Source: Methylorubrum populi (GTDB taxonomy: Bacteria; Pseudomonadota; Alphaproteobacteria; Rhizobiales; Beijerinckiaceae). From it: DNA of 64,000 nt. The stretch lies in contig NZ_AP014809.1 in NCBI RefSeq assembly GCF_002355515.1, positions 4,426,501 through 4,490,500 on the forward strand, given 5' to 3'. This document shows positions 8,953 to 17,411 of the stretch, in pieces. The notes below the pieces were generated by a model. That model searched no databases and was not told the DNA's origin. It saw only the letters and a program-made list of their open reading frames with translations. The translations under genes and the position numbers were made by a program. The first letter of the stretch is position 1; the number at the start of each line of letters is the position of its first letter.

Positions 8953-10314
8953 ATGCCGATCACGTCCTGTGACTGGGCGCACGCCCGCCACCATCCCGAA
9001 GCCTTCGATTCCCTGCTGCCTCCGCTGCCGACGCACGGGGCGGCATCCGCCCAAGGTGCGGCCCGCGACGCCGCCTGCGGCACGACCCAGGCCGCGGTCG
9101 GTCCCCTTCCCTTGGTCATCCAGGCAGAGGAGGCCCGCTCGCGCTGGTGCTTCTTCTCACCGGGCTTCCGCTCGCTCGATGTGCTCCTCGGCGACTCGCG
9201 TTCCGCGGGTGGTGCGGAAGCTCAGGTCGCCTACTTGGCGCGCGCACTCGTCGAGCGCGGCCACGAGGTCACGATGATCTACGGTGAGGGTGCAAAGCCC
9301 ACGCCCGACCGGACCGTGGCTGGAGTTGCCTGCATCGACGCGGCCCCCGCCTGGCGCCGCCCGGCGAGCCTCGCCCGGTTCTGGCGCACCCTCGGCCGTC
9401 TCCAGCCAGACAGGCTCTACGCTCGCCTGCCCGACGACTTCCTGTGGCTGATGGGTCTGTACGCTCGCATGCGCCCAGGTTCGCGCTTCGTCTACGCGCT
9501 GGCCCACGATTCGCACGCCGATGCCCGGACGGCCTACGACCACCGCCGGTGGTTCCACGCGCCCCTGTTCGGCCTCGGCTTGCGCAGCGCCCACGTCATC
9601 GCCGTCCAGCATCGGCACCAGGCCGCCCGGGTCAGCCTGGGCACAGCAGGCCGCCTGACATGGGTACCGAACCTCGTGCGCAAGGTTCGCGCGGAGCCGC
9701 GCCCCTTCTTACCGGCCGTCATCGACGTCGTATGGGTCGCCAAGATCCGCCATGAGAAGCGGCTGGATCTGTTCCTGAATCTGGCCCGTTCGTTGCCGAG
9801 GATGCGCTTTGCGGTGGTGGGCGGTTTCGACCCGACGGTGGACGAGCAGGCGCGCATCCATCTGATGGAGCGCATGGCCAGTCTGACCAACGTCGAGTGG
9901 CTCGGCGCCTTGCGCGCAGACAACGTCATGGACTGCCTCGCGCGCAGCCGCGTCCTGGTCAACACCTCGGACGGGGAGGGCTTCCCGAACACGATGCTGG
10001 AGGCTTGGTCGATGGGCGTACCGGTCGTCTCGCTCCGCGTGGACCCTGGGGGCGTGATCCGGGAATACGGGCTCGGGCGGGTCAGTGGCTCCGTAGAGGT
10101 CCTGTGCGAGGACGTGCTGCGACTGGCCGTCGACGAGCGGCTGAACCGCATCCTCGGCGAGAACGGCCTCGCCTATGTGCGACGCTGGCACGGCAGCGAC
10201 GCGGTTTGCGCGGCGCTGGGCGCCTTGGCTTCCAGCCCCGGCGGCTGGCAGGGGCGCCCCCTCGCCGGAGCACCCGCAGGCGAGGTGGACCCGACCCACG
10301 CCAGAGAGGCGTGA
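8953..10314 (+). CDS. Family 4 (GT-B) glycosyltransferase
   Basis: 453 residues, with ATG preceded by GATGAGGAGCG. The first 75 residues look poorly conserved; the enzyme core begins at SRSAGGAEAQVAYLARALVERGHEV (about residues 80-105). VAKIRHEKRLDLFL, VEWLGAL and NTSDGEGFPNTMLEAWSMGVPVV with the E-x7-E site mark the donor domain. It is the first gene of a plus-strand set that continues with the polymerase and flippase, so it probably acts in the same repeat-unit pathway. The long N-terminal extension could mean that the true start is further in. Confidence 0.83.
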   Translation: MPITSCDWAHARHHPEAFDSLLPPLPTHGAASAQGAARDAACGTTQAAVGPLPLVIQAEEARSRWCFFSPGFRSLDVLLGDSRSAGGAEAQVAYLARALVERGHEVTMIYGEGAKPTPDRTVAGVACIDAAPAWRRPASLARFWRTLGRLQPDRLYARLPDDFLWLMGLYARMRPGSRFVYALAHDSHADARTAYDHRRWFHAPLFGLGLRSAHVIAVQHRHQAARVSLGTAGRLTWVPNLVRKVRAEPRPFLPAVIDVVWVAKIRHEKRLDLFLNLARSLPRMRFAVVGGFDPTVDEQARIHLMERMASLTNVEWLGALRADNVMDCLARSRVLVNTSDGEGFPNTMLEAWSMGVPVVSLRVDPGGVIREYGLGRVSGSVEVLCEDVLRLAVDERLNRILGENGLAYVRRWHGSDAVCAALGALASSPGGWQGRPLAGAPAGEVDPTHAREA

Positions 10315-10377
10315 TCCCTCGACGAAGTGCGCTGAAGCCGGATCGTCACATCAGTTCGAGCCCGCACGGGAGCCCGC

Positions 10378-11793
10378 ATGGCCCTCTCACACGCCCTGAG
10401 ACCGAGCCGCACGACTTTCCTGATCGTCCTGGCCTTCCTCGCCGCGTCATTCCTCGCCGCCGCCCTGGTGCTGTTCGCGGCCTCGGTCCCGGGCCTATCG
10501 TTGCTTCTGATCGCGGGCGCGGCGGCCGTGTCGGCAGGCCTCCTTCTGATCGATCGCCCGACCCTCTCGCTCCACGGCTGGCTCGTTCTGCTGGTGATGC
10601 CGCCTGCGCTCCAGCTCGAACCTTTCCATACCCTGGCCACGAACGGAGCTTGCCTGGCGGCACTGGCATCGTGGCTTCTCGCGGACGGGCTGCGGCGGGA
10701 CCCGATGGCTTGGAACGGCACGCTGCTCCTCCTCGGGCTTTGCATTCTGTGGGCCTTCATCTCGCTTCTGTGGGCGCCCGACCTCGTCGAGGGCCGACGG
10801 GCCCTCATCGCCTGGATCCTGTCCTTCTTGCTCCTCTTCCTGCTGCTTCAACGGACACGGTCGCTCGAAAGCATCGATGCCCTAATGCTCACCCTCGGGC
10901 TGGCCGGCTGGCTTCTGATCCTCGCCGGACTCTTCACCGTCACGCTGACCGGCTACGACTTCACGACCCGGCTTCAGGTGCTGGGGATCAACGAGAATAT
11001 GTATGGGATCCTGCTCATCATAGGACTCCCGGGGGCCATGTGGCCCGTCATGCGCGCCCACGGCGGCAGGCGTACCGTGCTGATGGCCCTGAGCGTTGTC
11101 TACCTTCTGCTCACCCTGGCCTTCGTCGCGTTGAGCGGATCGCGCGGCAGCGCGCTCTCCCTTCTCATCGTCCTGTTCCTGTTCCTGTTCTCCCGCTCGG
11201 TGCGCCCCTGGGGCATCGCCGGCCTCGGCGTTCTGGTCGCCCTGCTCATGGTGGCGCCGTTCGTTCTGGGCGTGGTCCTCCACCGCGTGGGCGAGGAAGG
11301 AGGGAGCGAACTGGGCGGGCGGGCACCACTCTGGGCGGCGAGCCTCGACTTCATCCGCGATCACCCGTGGACCGGCGGGGGCGTCGGGAACGGTCCCTTC
11401 GCCTTGCACGCCTACATGGCCGCCGCGACCGGGACGTTTAACCATCGCCTCGACCTGCCGAGCCACCAGCCATTCCTGGAGATCGCCGTCGACACAGGCC
11501 TGTTCGGGCTCCTGCTCTACGCCCTCATGCTGGCCAGCGCGATCTGGAGCTTCGCGAACTCCCGGCACCGCTGGCTCGCCCTCGGCGCCCCCCCCGGCTA
11601 CTACCCTGTTGTGATCGGGGTCACGGTGGGTTTCGTCGTGTCCTGGTTCAAGGCGGGGGGGATGAAGCATCACCCGACCCTGATCCTGCTGCTCGCGTTG
11701 ATGCTCATCCCCGCCCACCTCGCGGCTGCCGCGAGCGGAGGCGTCAAGGCGCAGCGACCAAGCCGCGCCGGCGGGGAGACGTCCGGTGTCTAA
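10378..11793 (+). CDS. O-antigen ligase/Wzy-type polysaccharide polymerase
   Basis: 471 residues with about 11-12 hydrophobic membrane segments. The Wzy_C/O-antigen ligase signature is present: a large periplasmic loop with GRAPLWAASLDFIRDHPWTG and GVGNG (about residues 312-338), then SHQPFLEIAVDTGLFGLLLY with the conserved histidine and glycines. ALSGSRG before it is the usual arginine site. The family joins lipid-linked oligosaccharides at the periplasmic face of the inner membrane; its place next to a flippase suggests polymerisation rather than LPS ligation. The ATG follows GGGAG. Its end overlaps the flippase start by 8 bp. Confidence 0.85.
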   Translation: MALSHALRPSRTTFLIVLAFLAASFLAAALVLFAASVPGLSLLLIAGAAAVSAGLLLIDRPTLSLHGWLVLLVMPPALQLEPFHTLATNGACLAALASWLLADGLRRDPMAWNGTLLLLGLCILWAFISLLWAPDLVEGRRALIAWILSFLLLFLLLQRTRSLESIDALMLTLGLAGWLLILAGLFTVTLTGYDFTTRLQVLGINENMYGILLIIGLPGAMWPVMRAHGGRRTVLMALSVVYLLLTLAFVALSGSRGSALSLLIVLFLFLFSRSVRPWGIAGLGVLVALLMVAPFVLGVVLHRVGEEGGSELGGRAPLWAASLDFIRDHPWTGGGVGNGPFALHAYMAAATGTFNHRLDLPSHQPFLEIAVDTGLFGLLLYALMLASAIWSFANSRHRWLALGAPPGYYPVVIGVTVGFVVSWFKAGGMKHHPTLILLLALMLIPAHLAAAASGGVKAQRPSRAGGETSGV

Positions 11794-13483
11794 GCCAGCG
11801 CCCGCCACCGCTGCGCCCGGCGCACCGCGCCCAGACGACGGGGCCACCGCCCACCGATTCGGCGTCAATGTCGCCTCCAACATGGCTTACTTTGTCCTGA
11901 GCACGGGACTCATGCTGTGGTACGTGCCGTTCCTGGTGCGTCATCTCGGCGTGGCCGCCTACGGGATGGTTCCGCTCGCGAACTCGGTGGTGATGTACGC
12001 CATCGTGGTCTCGGAGAGCCTCTACACCGCCTATTTCCGTTACCTCGCCATCGATCTGAACCGGGGCGACGGGGAAGCGGCGCGTCAGACTTTCGCCAGC
12101 GCCTCACTGCTGACACTCCTGGCCTGCGGCCTCCTGCTGTTGCCGTTCGGCGCCTTCACCCTGGTGCTTCCCCACGCGCTGGCCGTGCCGCCCGACCTCG
12201 ACCGAGCGACTCAATTCCTGTTCGCGGGCACCGCCTGCACATTACTGGCGGGCCTGCTGACGGGTCTGTTCAGCACGTCGAGCGCAATCGCCCACCGCTT
12301 CGACCTGCGCAACCTGGGGCGAGGGGCGTCGGTGGCGGCGAGGGTCGGGGTCGTCGCCGCCTGCTTCGCCCTGTGGCCCGCAAGCCTCTGGCATGTGGGG
12401 GCCGGGCTCATGGCCTCCGCGGCGATCGGGCTCGCCATCGACGTCGCGGTCTGGCGACGCCTGACGCCGACCCTGCGTTTCGCCCCCTGGGCAGCCGACC
12501 GTGCATGCGTGCGCCGGCTCTTTCGGATGACGGGTTGGTCCTCCATCAACATGCTCGGCCTCCTCATGTTGATGCACGCCGATCTGCTCGTCATCAACCT
12601 CATGTTCGGACCGGAGGCGACCGGACGCTACGGAGCCATTCTGCTCATCCCGCTCCTCGTCCACACCGTTGCCGAGATCGTGCTGCCCCTGCTCGCGCCG
12701 CTCATCATGTCGCGTTACGCCGCCAGGGACACCGAGGGGATCCGGGACCTCGTCACCGATGCGGCGAGGCTCCTGGCGCTGGGGCTCGCCTTGCCGGCAG
12801 GCCTGATCTGCGGGTTGGGCCGGCCCCTGCTCACGCTCTGGCTCGGCCCCGACTTTTCCGGCATGCACGTCGTACTCGCGCTGCTCGTCGGTCACCTCAC
12901 GATCAACCTGGCGCTTCGCCCGGTCGGCTACATCTTCACGGCCTACGACAAGATGCGCTTGCAGGGGCTGGTGACCGTCGCGTGCGGCGCGGCCTACGTG
13001 GTGATGGCGGTGGCTGCGGCCTACTGGGGCGGCTGGGGCTTGGAGGGCGTGGCGGGCGCCTGCGCCCTGGTCTGGACCTTGCGCAACACGGCCGTGCTCT
13101 CCACCTGCGCCGCCCGCGTGCTCGGCCTGTCTCCCTGGGTCTTCATCCGCCCGCTGGCGGGCGGCGCGCTGATGCTCGTCGGCCTATCCCTGGCCGGCCT
13201 CCTGGTCGCGGCCACGTGGCCGCCCAAGACGTGGCCCGCCCTCGCCATGACGGCCGCGGTGCTCTCCCTCGGCTACGCTGGCCTTTCCTGGGCGTTCCTT
13301 CTCTCGGCAGCCGACCGGACGAGGGCGTACACCCTCGTCCGGTGGCTGCTCGACGGTTGTCCCTGGCCGGGCAGGTCGAATGCGGCCCCCGACCTTCAGG
13401 CGCCGGGGCTGGTCGTCCCGGCCCCCGGCCTGGCGCGCGTCAGACGAGCCAGTCCCACGGGTTGGCCTCGCTCACGCCCGTGA
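11786..13483 (+). CDS. Wzx-type polysaccharide flippase (MOP superfamily)
   Basis: 565 residues with about 12-14 membrane segments and the N-terminal layout of polysaccharide transporters (FGVNVASNMAYFVLSTGLMLWYVPFLVRHLG at about residues 26-56). The start is GTG at 11786, inside the end of the polymerase gene, so translation is probably coupled. The family flips undecaprenyl-linked repeat units to the periplasm. The last 40 or so residues are proline/arginine-rich and non-membrane, and the final 44 bp overlap the convergent RTX gene; this tail may be an extension gained by stop-codon loss. Confidence 0.85.
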   Translation: MSKPAPATAAPGAPRPDDGATAHRFGVNVASNMAYFVLSTGLMLWYVPFLVRHLGVAAYGMVPLANSVVMYAIVVSESLYTAYFRYLAIDLNRGDGEAARQTFASASLLTLLACGLLLLPFGAFTLVLPHALAVPPDLDRATQFLFAGTACTLLAGLLTGLFSTSSAIAHRFDLRNLGRGASVAARVGVVAACFALWPASLWHVGAGLMASAAIGLAIDVAVWRRLTPTLRFAPWAADRACVRRLFRMTGWSSINMLGLLMLMHADLLVINLMFGPEATGRYGAILLIPLLVHTVAEIVLPLLAPLIMSRYAARDTEGIRDLVTDAARLLALGLALPAGLICGLGRPLLTLWLGPDFSGMHVVLALLVGHLTINLALRPVGYIFTAYDKMRLQGLVTVACGAAYVVMAVAAAYWGGWGLEGVAGACALVWTLRNTAVLSTCAARVLGLSPWVFIRPLAGGALMLVGLSLAGLLVAATWPPKTWPALAMTAAVLSLGYAGLSWAFLLSAADRTRAYTLVRWLLDGCPWPGRSNAAPDLQAPGLVVPAPGLARVRRASPTGWPRSRP

Positions 13484-15131
13484 CGTGAATGCTCTGACCG
13501 TCGCTCAAGGTGAGTGCTAGGTCGTGTCTGCCGCCGCAGTCGATGTCGAGCGTGTGGAACGACACGAGCGAGAGCCCGTCCGTGAGCTTGAAGTGATCGA
13601 CGCCCGGCGTGAAATCGCGCACGGTCGCCGTCCCTCCATCCCGTCCGGTCACCGCTCCGAACACGAACGTGTCGGCGCCGCGCCCCCCGATGAGCAGGTC
13701 GTTCCCACCTTCGCCGAACAACACGTCGTCGCCGGCCCCGCCCTTGAGCGTGTCGTTGCCCGCGCCCCCGTGGAGGACATCGTTGCCACGACCGCCCTTG
13801 AGCGTGTCGTCGCCCGCGCCCCCGTGGAACACGTGGTTGCCACAACCGCCCGAGCTCCGGTCGTCGGACGCATTGCCGAGCAGGACGTCGTTGCTGGAGA
13901 CGCCGGTCGCGGTCTTGTCCGTGGCGCTCGCGCCGCCGGTCGTGACGGACGCAAGCGGGTCTGTCACAGGCCCGGCGGCAGATGTCGCGGCGGTAGATGT
14001 CGCGGTGTTGGACGTCGCGATGTTGGACGTCGCGGCGGTAGACGTCGCGGCGGTGGCCGTTTCCGTCACGGTGTCAGCGGACATGCCCGGTAGCGACCCG
14101 TCGCTGCCGCGGGCTGCGCGGGCGTCGGCATCCGTCATCGGGTCGGTCGTGACGGGCGCCGCATCGACGTCCCAGGAACTGCCGCTGGACGAGCCCGAGA
14201 TCGCGAGCCGGCCCGAGCCGTACGAGACGTCGTCCTGGAACGTGTTGTCCTGCTCCCAGAAGCCGAAATTGTAGCTCCCGTTGTCGTGGGCGGTGTTGCC
14301 CTCCAGGGTGGAGGGCGCGGTGGCACCGTTCTCGTCGAACCCGCTGCCCCCGTTGTCCCAGGCCATGTTGTGGACGAGGGTGTGGCCGCCCGACTCGCTT
14401 CCCGCATCCGGACGCTGGCCGCCGAGCTTGAAGCCGTTGCCGTCGCCGACACGGTTGCCCGCGGCGTCGAAGCCATTGTCGAAGGCCCAGTTGCCCTCGA
14501 GATGAACCGCCCCGGCCTGCGTGCCGTCCTGCACATTGAACAGGTCGAATCCGTCGTCCGAGTTGCCCCAGGCACGGTTTCCACTCAGCACATTGCCCTG
14601 ACCGGTGCTGCTGATCTGGAACCCGTCGGCGTTGTCGCCGTGCAGGTCATGATTGTCGTGCGAATCGTTGTTCAGGAGAAGGTTGTTGCCGCCGGTGCCA
14701 TAGAGCGAGATGCCCTTGCCGTCCCATTCCGAACGCCCGCCGTTATGGTGCACATCGAGCCGCTCGATGATGTTGTCGTGCGAGTTCCCCTGCATGATCA
14801 AGCCCCCTTCGGGACCATTGCGGATCTCGATGCCGACGAGGTGATTCCAGGACGCATCCTGCATGTTGAGGACGTACTCGCCTTGAGGTAGGCGGGAGCC
14901 GTCCAGGACAGCGTGCTCGCCGGGGTAGCTTGCGACCACGATCGGCTTGCCGCTGGTCCCATCGCTCGTGAGATCAATGCCCGAAAGCGGGGTGTAGACG
15001 CCGCCGCGTAGCAGAATGGTGTCACCGGGCTGGGCCCTGGAGTGAGCATATTCCAGCGAGGCGAAGGGACTTTCCAACGTGCCGGACTGAGCATCCGAGC
15101 CGGTCGGAGAAACGTAGAAGGTGTTAGCCAT
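13440..15131 (-). CDS. Secreted beta-helix protein with C-terminal RTX repeats
   Basis: 563 residues from the ATG at 15131 (MANTFYVSPTGSD). Starting there gives the same N-terminal domain as its paralogue at 1065-2495 but with no signal peptide. Residues about 5-335 form a parallel beta-helix (PFASLEYAHSRAQPGDTILLRGG, NSDDGFDLF, GDGNGFKLGG). Residues about 340-385 are a Thr/Ala-rich linker. Residues about 412-492 are nonapeptide repeats (GGAGDDTLK, GGRGNDVLH, GGAGNDTLK, GGAGDDVLF, GEGGNDLLI), the first set being degenerate. The far C-terminus is aromatic (NPWDWLV). RTX proteins leave through type I secretion and bind calcium. The order beta-helix plus RTX resembles AlgE-type epimerases, but no epimerase motif is certain. 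No type I exporter lies in the window. Confidence 0.85.
   Translation of the reverse strand: MANTFYVSPTGSDAQSGTLESPFASLEYAHSRAQPGDTILLRGGVYTPLSGIDLTSDGTSGKPIVVASYPGEHAVLDGSRLPQGEYVLNMQDASWNHLVGIEIRNGPEGGLIMQGNSHDNIIERLDVHHNGGRSEWDGKGISLYGTGGNNLLLNNDSHDNHDLHGDNADGFQISSTGQGNVLSGNRAWGNSDDGFDLFNVQDGTQAGAVHLEGNWAFDNGFDAAGNRVGDGNGFKLGGQRPDAGSESGGHTLVHNMAWDNGGSGFDENGATAPSTLEGNTAHDNGSYNFGFWEQDNTFQDDVSYGSGRLAISGSSSGSSWDVDAAPVTTDPMTDADARAARGSDGSLPGMSADTVTETATAATSTAATSNIATSNTATSTAATSAAGPVTDPLASVTTGGASATDKTATGVSSNDVLLGNASDDRSSGGCGNHVFHGGAGDDTLKGGRGNDVLHGGAGNDTLKGGAGDDVLFGEGGNDLLIGGRGADTFVFGAVTGRDGGTATVRDFTPGVDHFKLTDGLSLVSFHTLDIDCGGRHDLALTLSDGQSIHVTGVSEANPWDWLV
13981..14055. repeat. Five 15-bp tandem repeats in the RTX gene linker
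   Basis: Five in-frame units, for example GATGTCGCGGCGGTA at 13981-13995, repeat without gaps to 14055 with single-base differences (C/T at position 3, variable positions 10-15). They encode the Thr/Ala/Ser linker between beta-helix and RTX domains as five-residue units (pattern TAATS and variants). Copy number changes would alter only linker length. Confidence 0.85.
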
Positions 15132-15837
15132 AAATAGCTTTCTTTGAACGGAGGCTTGCTGCGAAGCGGCGCCTCTCGGGCTGGCTGTGATCAATTGCTC
15201 GCAAATAGATCAGCAAAATTGTCCTATACATTGTTTATATGCATAGGTTTGTTTGCGCACAATCTAGATGCTCTGTCGGGCTTGGTCCGGACAGATTCCG
15301 AAGAATGAGCAATATTGTCCTAGGAATGCTGTATTGATTTTCATGAATACATTCTTGCTTCACTCCTATATTTGCGTAGCTTGGCGATTAGGCTCTTTAA
15401 GGGGCGATGTGGCCAGAATGTGTCCTTTTGGATTTTGTGCATTTCAGTTCAATGCCTGGTCCGGTCGGCATCGGCGTTGTCGACCGAGGTGAACTTGACG
15501 GATTGAGAGGGCTGCCGCGCCGCTCGACCCATCAATCACGGGGATGCGGGCTCTAGGCTGGCGTCAGCGTGGACGCGCGAGGACATGGCTGCTCGCGACA
15601 CGGTCGCTCAGGCAAGGGCTTGGCCGACGCAGTATTCCGGCGCTAATTTGCGCCCCCTGCAGTGGATCCAGCTGCATGCTGCCAGATGGCCCGAGATACG
15701 CACGGCTACAATTGGTCGAACGACTATGTAACGAAGTATTAGCGCGGTTTATAACAACAACTCCGGGCAGATACGCCTGTACGGCCCTCGGGATTGAGAG
15801 CTTTGTCCATCGGCCTGGGCGGAATTCACGCGTGACG
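15132..15837. other. Non-coding, AT-richer stretch upstream of the RTX gene
   Basis: Roughly 15190-15460 has visibly lower GC than the flanks, with runs such as TTGTTTATATGCATAGG, and is the likely promoter region of the RTX gene. From about 15490 GC returns. The short open frames here have no recognisable similarity. The same holds for 16211-16473, between the transposase remnant and the regulator gene, where nothing is recognised. Confidence 0.5.
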
Positions 15838-16210
15838 CCTTGGAGCAGGCGCAGAGCGAGTGCTGCACCTTGGCTGGCAGCGGCCGCACCCGCCATACCG
15901 ACCGCGGATTGCAGCACGTCAATACTAACCACACCGAACGCCGCGCCGAGGTCTTCATTGAACTGTATGTCGGCAGCTTCGGCGGTTCATGCGACAACGC
16001 AGTTACGAAGCGTGTCGCTGGCCTGCTGCAGGCCAGAGCGATCCACCGACCCAACCCGTGATGCCCTTCAAGGCGATCGAGTACTCCACACTCGTATGGA
16101 CCGATTGGTTTGGCCACAGTCGGTCGCTCGAACCGATCGGCAACACACCTCCCGCCAAGTCCGGCGCGCGCTGTTGTCTCCTGGCCAAGGTCAAGGGCAT
16201 GGCCGCCTGA
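15838..16210 (+). pseudogene. Decayed IS3-family transposase (OrfB C-terminal part)
   Basis: In one frame (15838 to about 16061) the translation reads ALEQAQSECC...HTDRGLQHVN...HTERRAEVFIELYVGSFGG, then SCDNAVTKRVAGLLQ and ARAIHR. This follows the IS3 rve core (ALEQAL..., HHSDRGSQY, YTERLAEAGIEPSVGSVGDSYDNALAE, IH). It stops and continues in another frame at 16060-16210 as AIEYSTLVWTDWFGHSRSLEPIGNTPPA, the conserved C-terminal end. Key acidic residues are partly lost and the frame is broken, so it is inactive. No terminal inverted repeats were found. It marks past insertion at the edge of the low-GC island. Confidence 0.75.
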
Positions 16211-16473
16211 CCCGAACTACACAGGATCTTTGAGAAAATCGGCGCAATTCATCGCCATGAAAGCGTAGGCCGGCACGGATGTGCGTGCACGTCTTCGGGA
16301 ACGCTCACAAGCCTCATCTGGGCAGCCGGAGGAGCACGGTCCCGTCCCTCTTTGAACATCTTTGTCCGCCCGCGCCGTGACGAGGCGCAGATCCGGTCAC
16401 CGGTTGCCCTGGGCTGCGGCCGCATAGAGGCAGCCTGCAGGCCCGAAACAGCAGGCTTTCGAAGGCGTTGGTT

Positions 16474-17235
16474 TCATACGAGCGCTATCTCTCCGGGGGC
16501 GAAACGTACCTTTTCCGCGACTTTGGGAGGGAAATGCACGAGTTCGGAGAGCCGCTCGGTGGGCACAGATCCGTGGCGCACGATTCCTCGGCTCATCGCC
16601 CATACTGCGGCCTGGGTTCGGTTCTTCACCCGCGCCTTGCGCAGAACTGCCTTGACCAAGACTTTAACCGTGGCCTCGGCGAGGTCGAGGTTGCGCGCGA
16701 TGGCCTTGTTAGACTCGCCGAGCGCGAGTCGTTCCAGGAGGCTGACCTCACGACTCGACAGGCTGGTGAGTGTGGTGCCATCCGCTCTCCGAAGCCTCAC
16801 CAGCGCGGTGGCCGGCTCGGACGTGTGCACCTGATCGACCCCGAGGCACGATCGCCCCAAGAAGCTCATCGGAAGCACCGCCCAATCAGCGATGACAACG
16901 TCGAGGATCTTGAGCAAGTTGGCCGGAAAGACGTCCTCCGTCAGATAGGCGGACGCACCGAGCTGTAGGCAGCACATCATCAGCCCCTTAGTGTCGCGGA
17001 GCGCTAACGCGACGATCTTGACGTGAGGCAGAGCCTCAGCGAGCTGCTTGATGATGCTCGCCGCCTCCTCGTCGATGACAACGAGCGCCATGCGCACGTT
17101 CTGGAAGTCGCAAAGTTGCAGAGCCGCACTGGACGCCACTGGGCGTGCTGTGAAGCGCGTGCCGGTAAGGAGCGCGACGAGGCTCTCCCTGATCATACAG
17201 TTATCGCTGACAATGAGCGTATCAATGCGGTCCAT
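16474..17235 (-). CDS. NarL/LuxR-type response regulator with atypical receiver
   Basis: 253 residues. The N-terminal receiver-like domain (about 5-120) keeps a candidate phospho-acceptor Asp55 (LVVID) but has only one acidic residue at the first acidic pocket (SDN at 10-12), and the conserved lysine is replaced by Glu100 (ASAYLTED). The C-terminal LuxR helix-turn-helix is intact (about 153-212: LSSREVSLLERLALGESNKAIA, LAEATVKVLVKAVLRKARVKNRT). About 40 extra residues follow the HTH. No histidine kinase is adjacent. It lies downstream of a similar regulator in the same orientation, separated by a very AT-rich gap. A role in controlling the nearby exopolysaccharide genes is plausible by position only. 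Confidence 0.8.
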   Translation of the reverse strand: MDRIDTLIVSDNCMIRESLVALLTGTRFTARPVASSAALQLCDFQNVRMALVVIDEEAASIIKQLAEALPHVKIVALALRDTKGLMMCCLQLGASAYLTEDVFPANLLKILDVVIADWAVLPMSFLGRSCLGVDQVHTSEPATALVRLRRADGTTLTSLSSREVSLLERLALGESNKAIARNLDLAEATVKVLVKAVLRKARVKNRTQAAVWAMSRGIVRHGSVPTERLSELVHFPPKVAEKVRFAPGEIALV

Positions 17236-17411
17236 CGAAGCTGCCTCCCTGATGTATAAAATCTATCCATGCAAAATTTTTTGGGATTTTTACTGCAAAA
17301 CATAAAAATATAGCGCATGCTGCAGGAAGAAACACAACGCGAAATTTAATGTAATGTAAAATACGAATTATGCACAACATATATTACGATTCCAATTTAA
17401 ATAAACAATTT
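17236..17411. other. Very AT-rich intergenic segment between two regulators
   Basis: This stretch is strikingly AT-rich for the window (many A/T runs, e.g. AATTTAATGTAATG at about 17342). It contains the promoter of the regulator at 16474-17235. Such islands in alphaproteobacteria are typical targets of xenogeneic silencers such as MucR/Ros, which is inference here. Confidence 0.5.

Noticed and set aside
15544..16233. Single 229-codon open frame over the IS3 relic
   Set aside because: The transposase similarity lies in two other frames; this frame has none.
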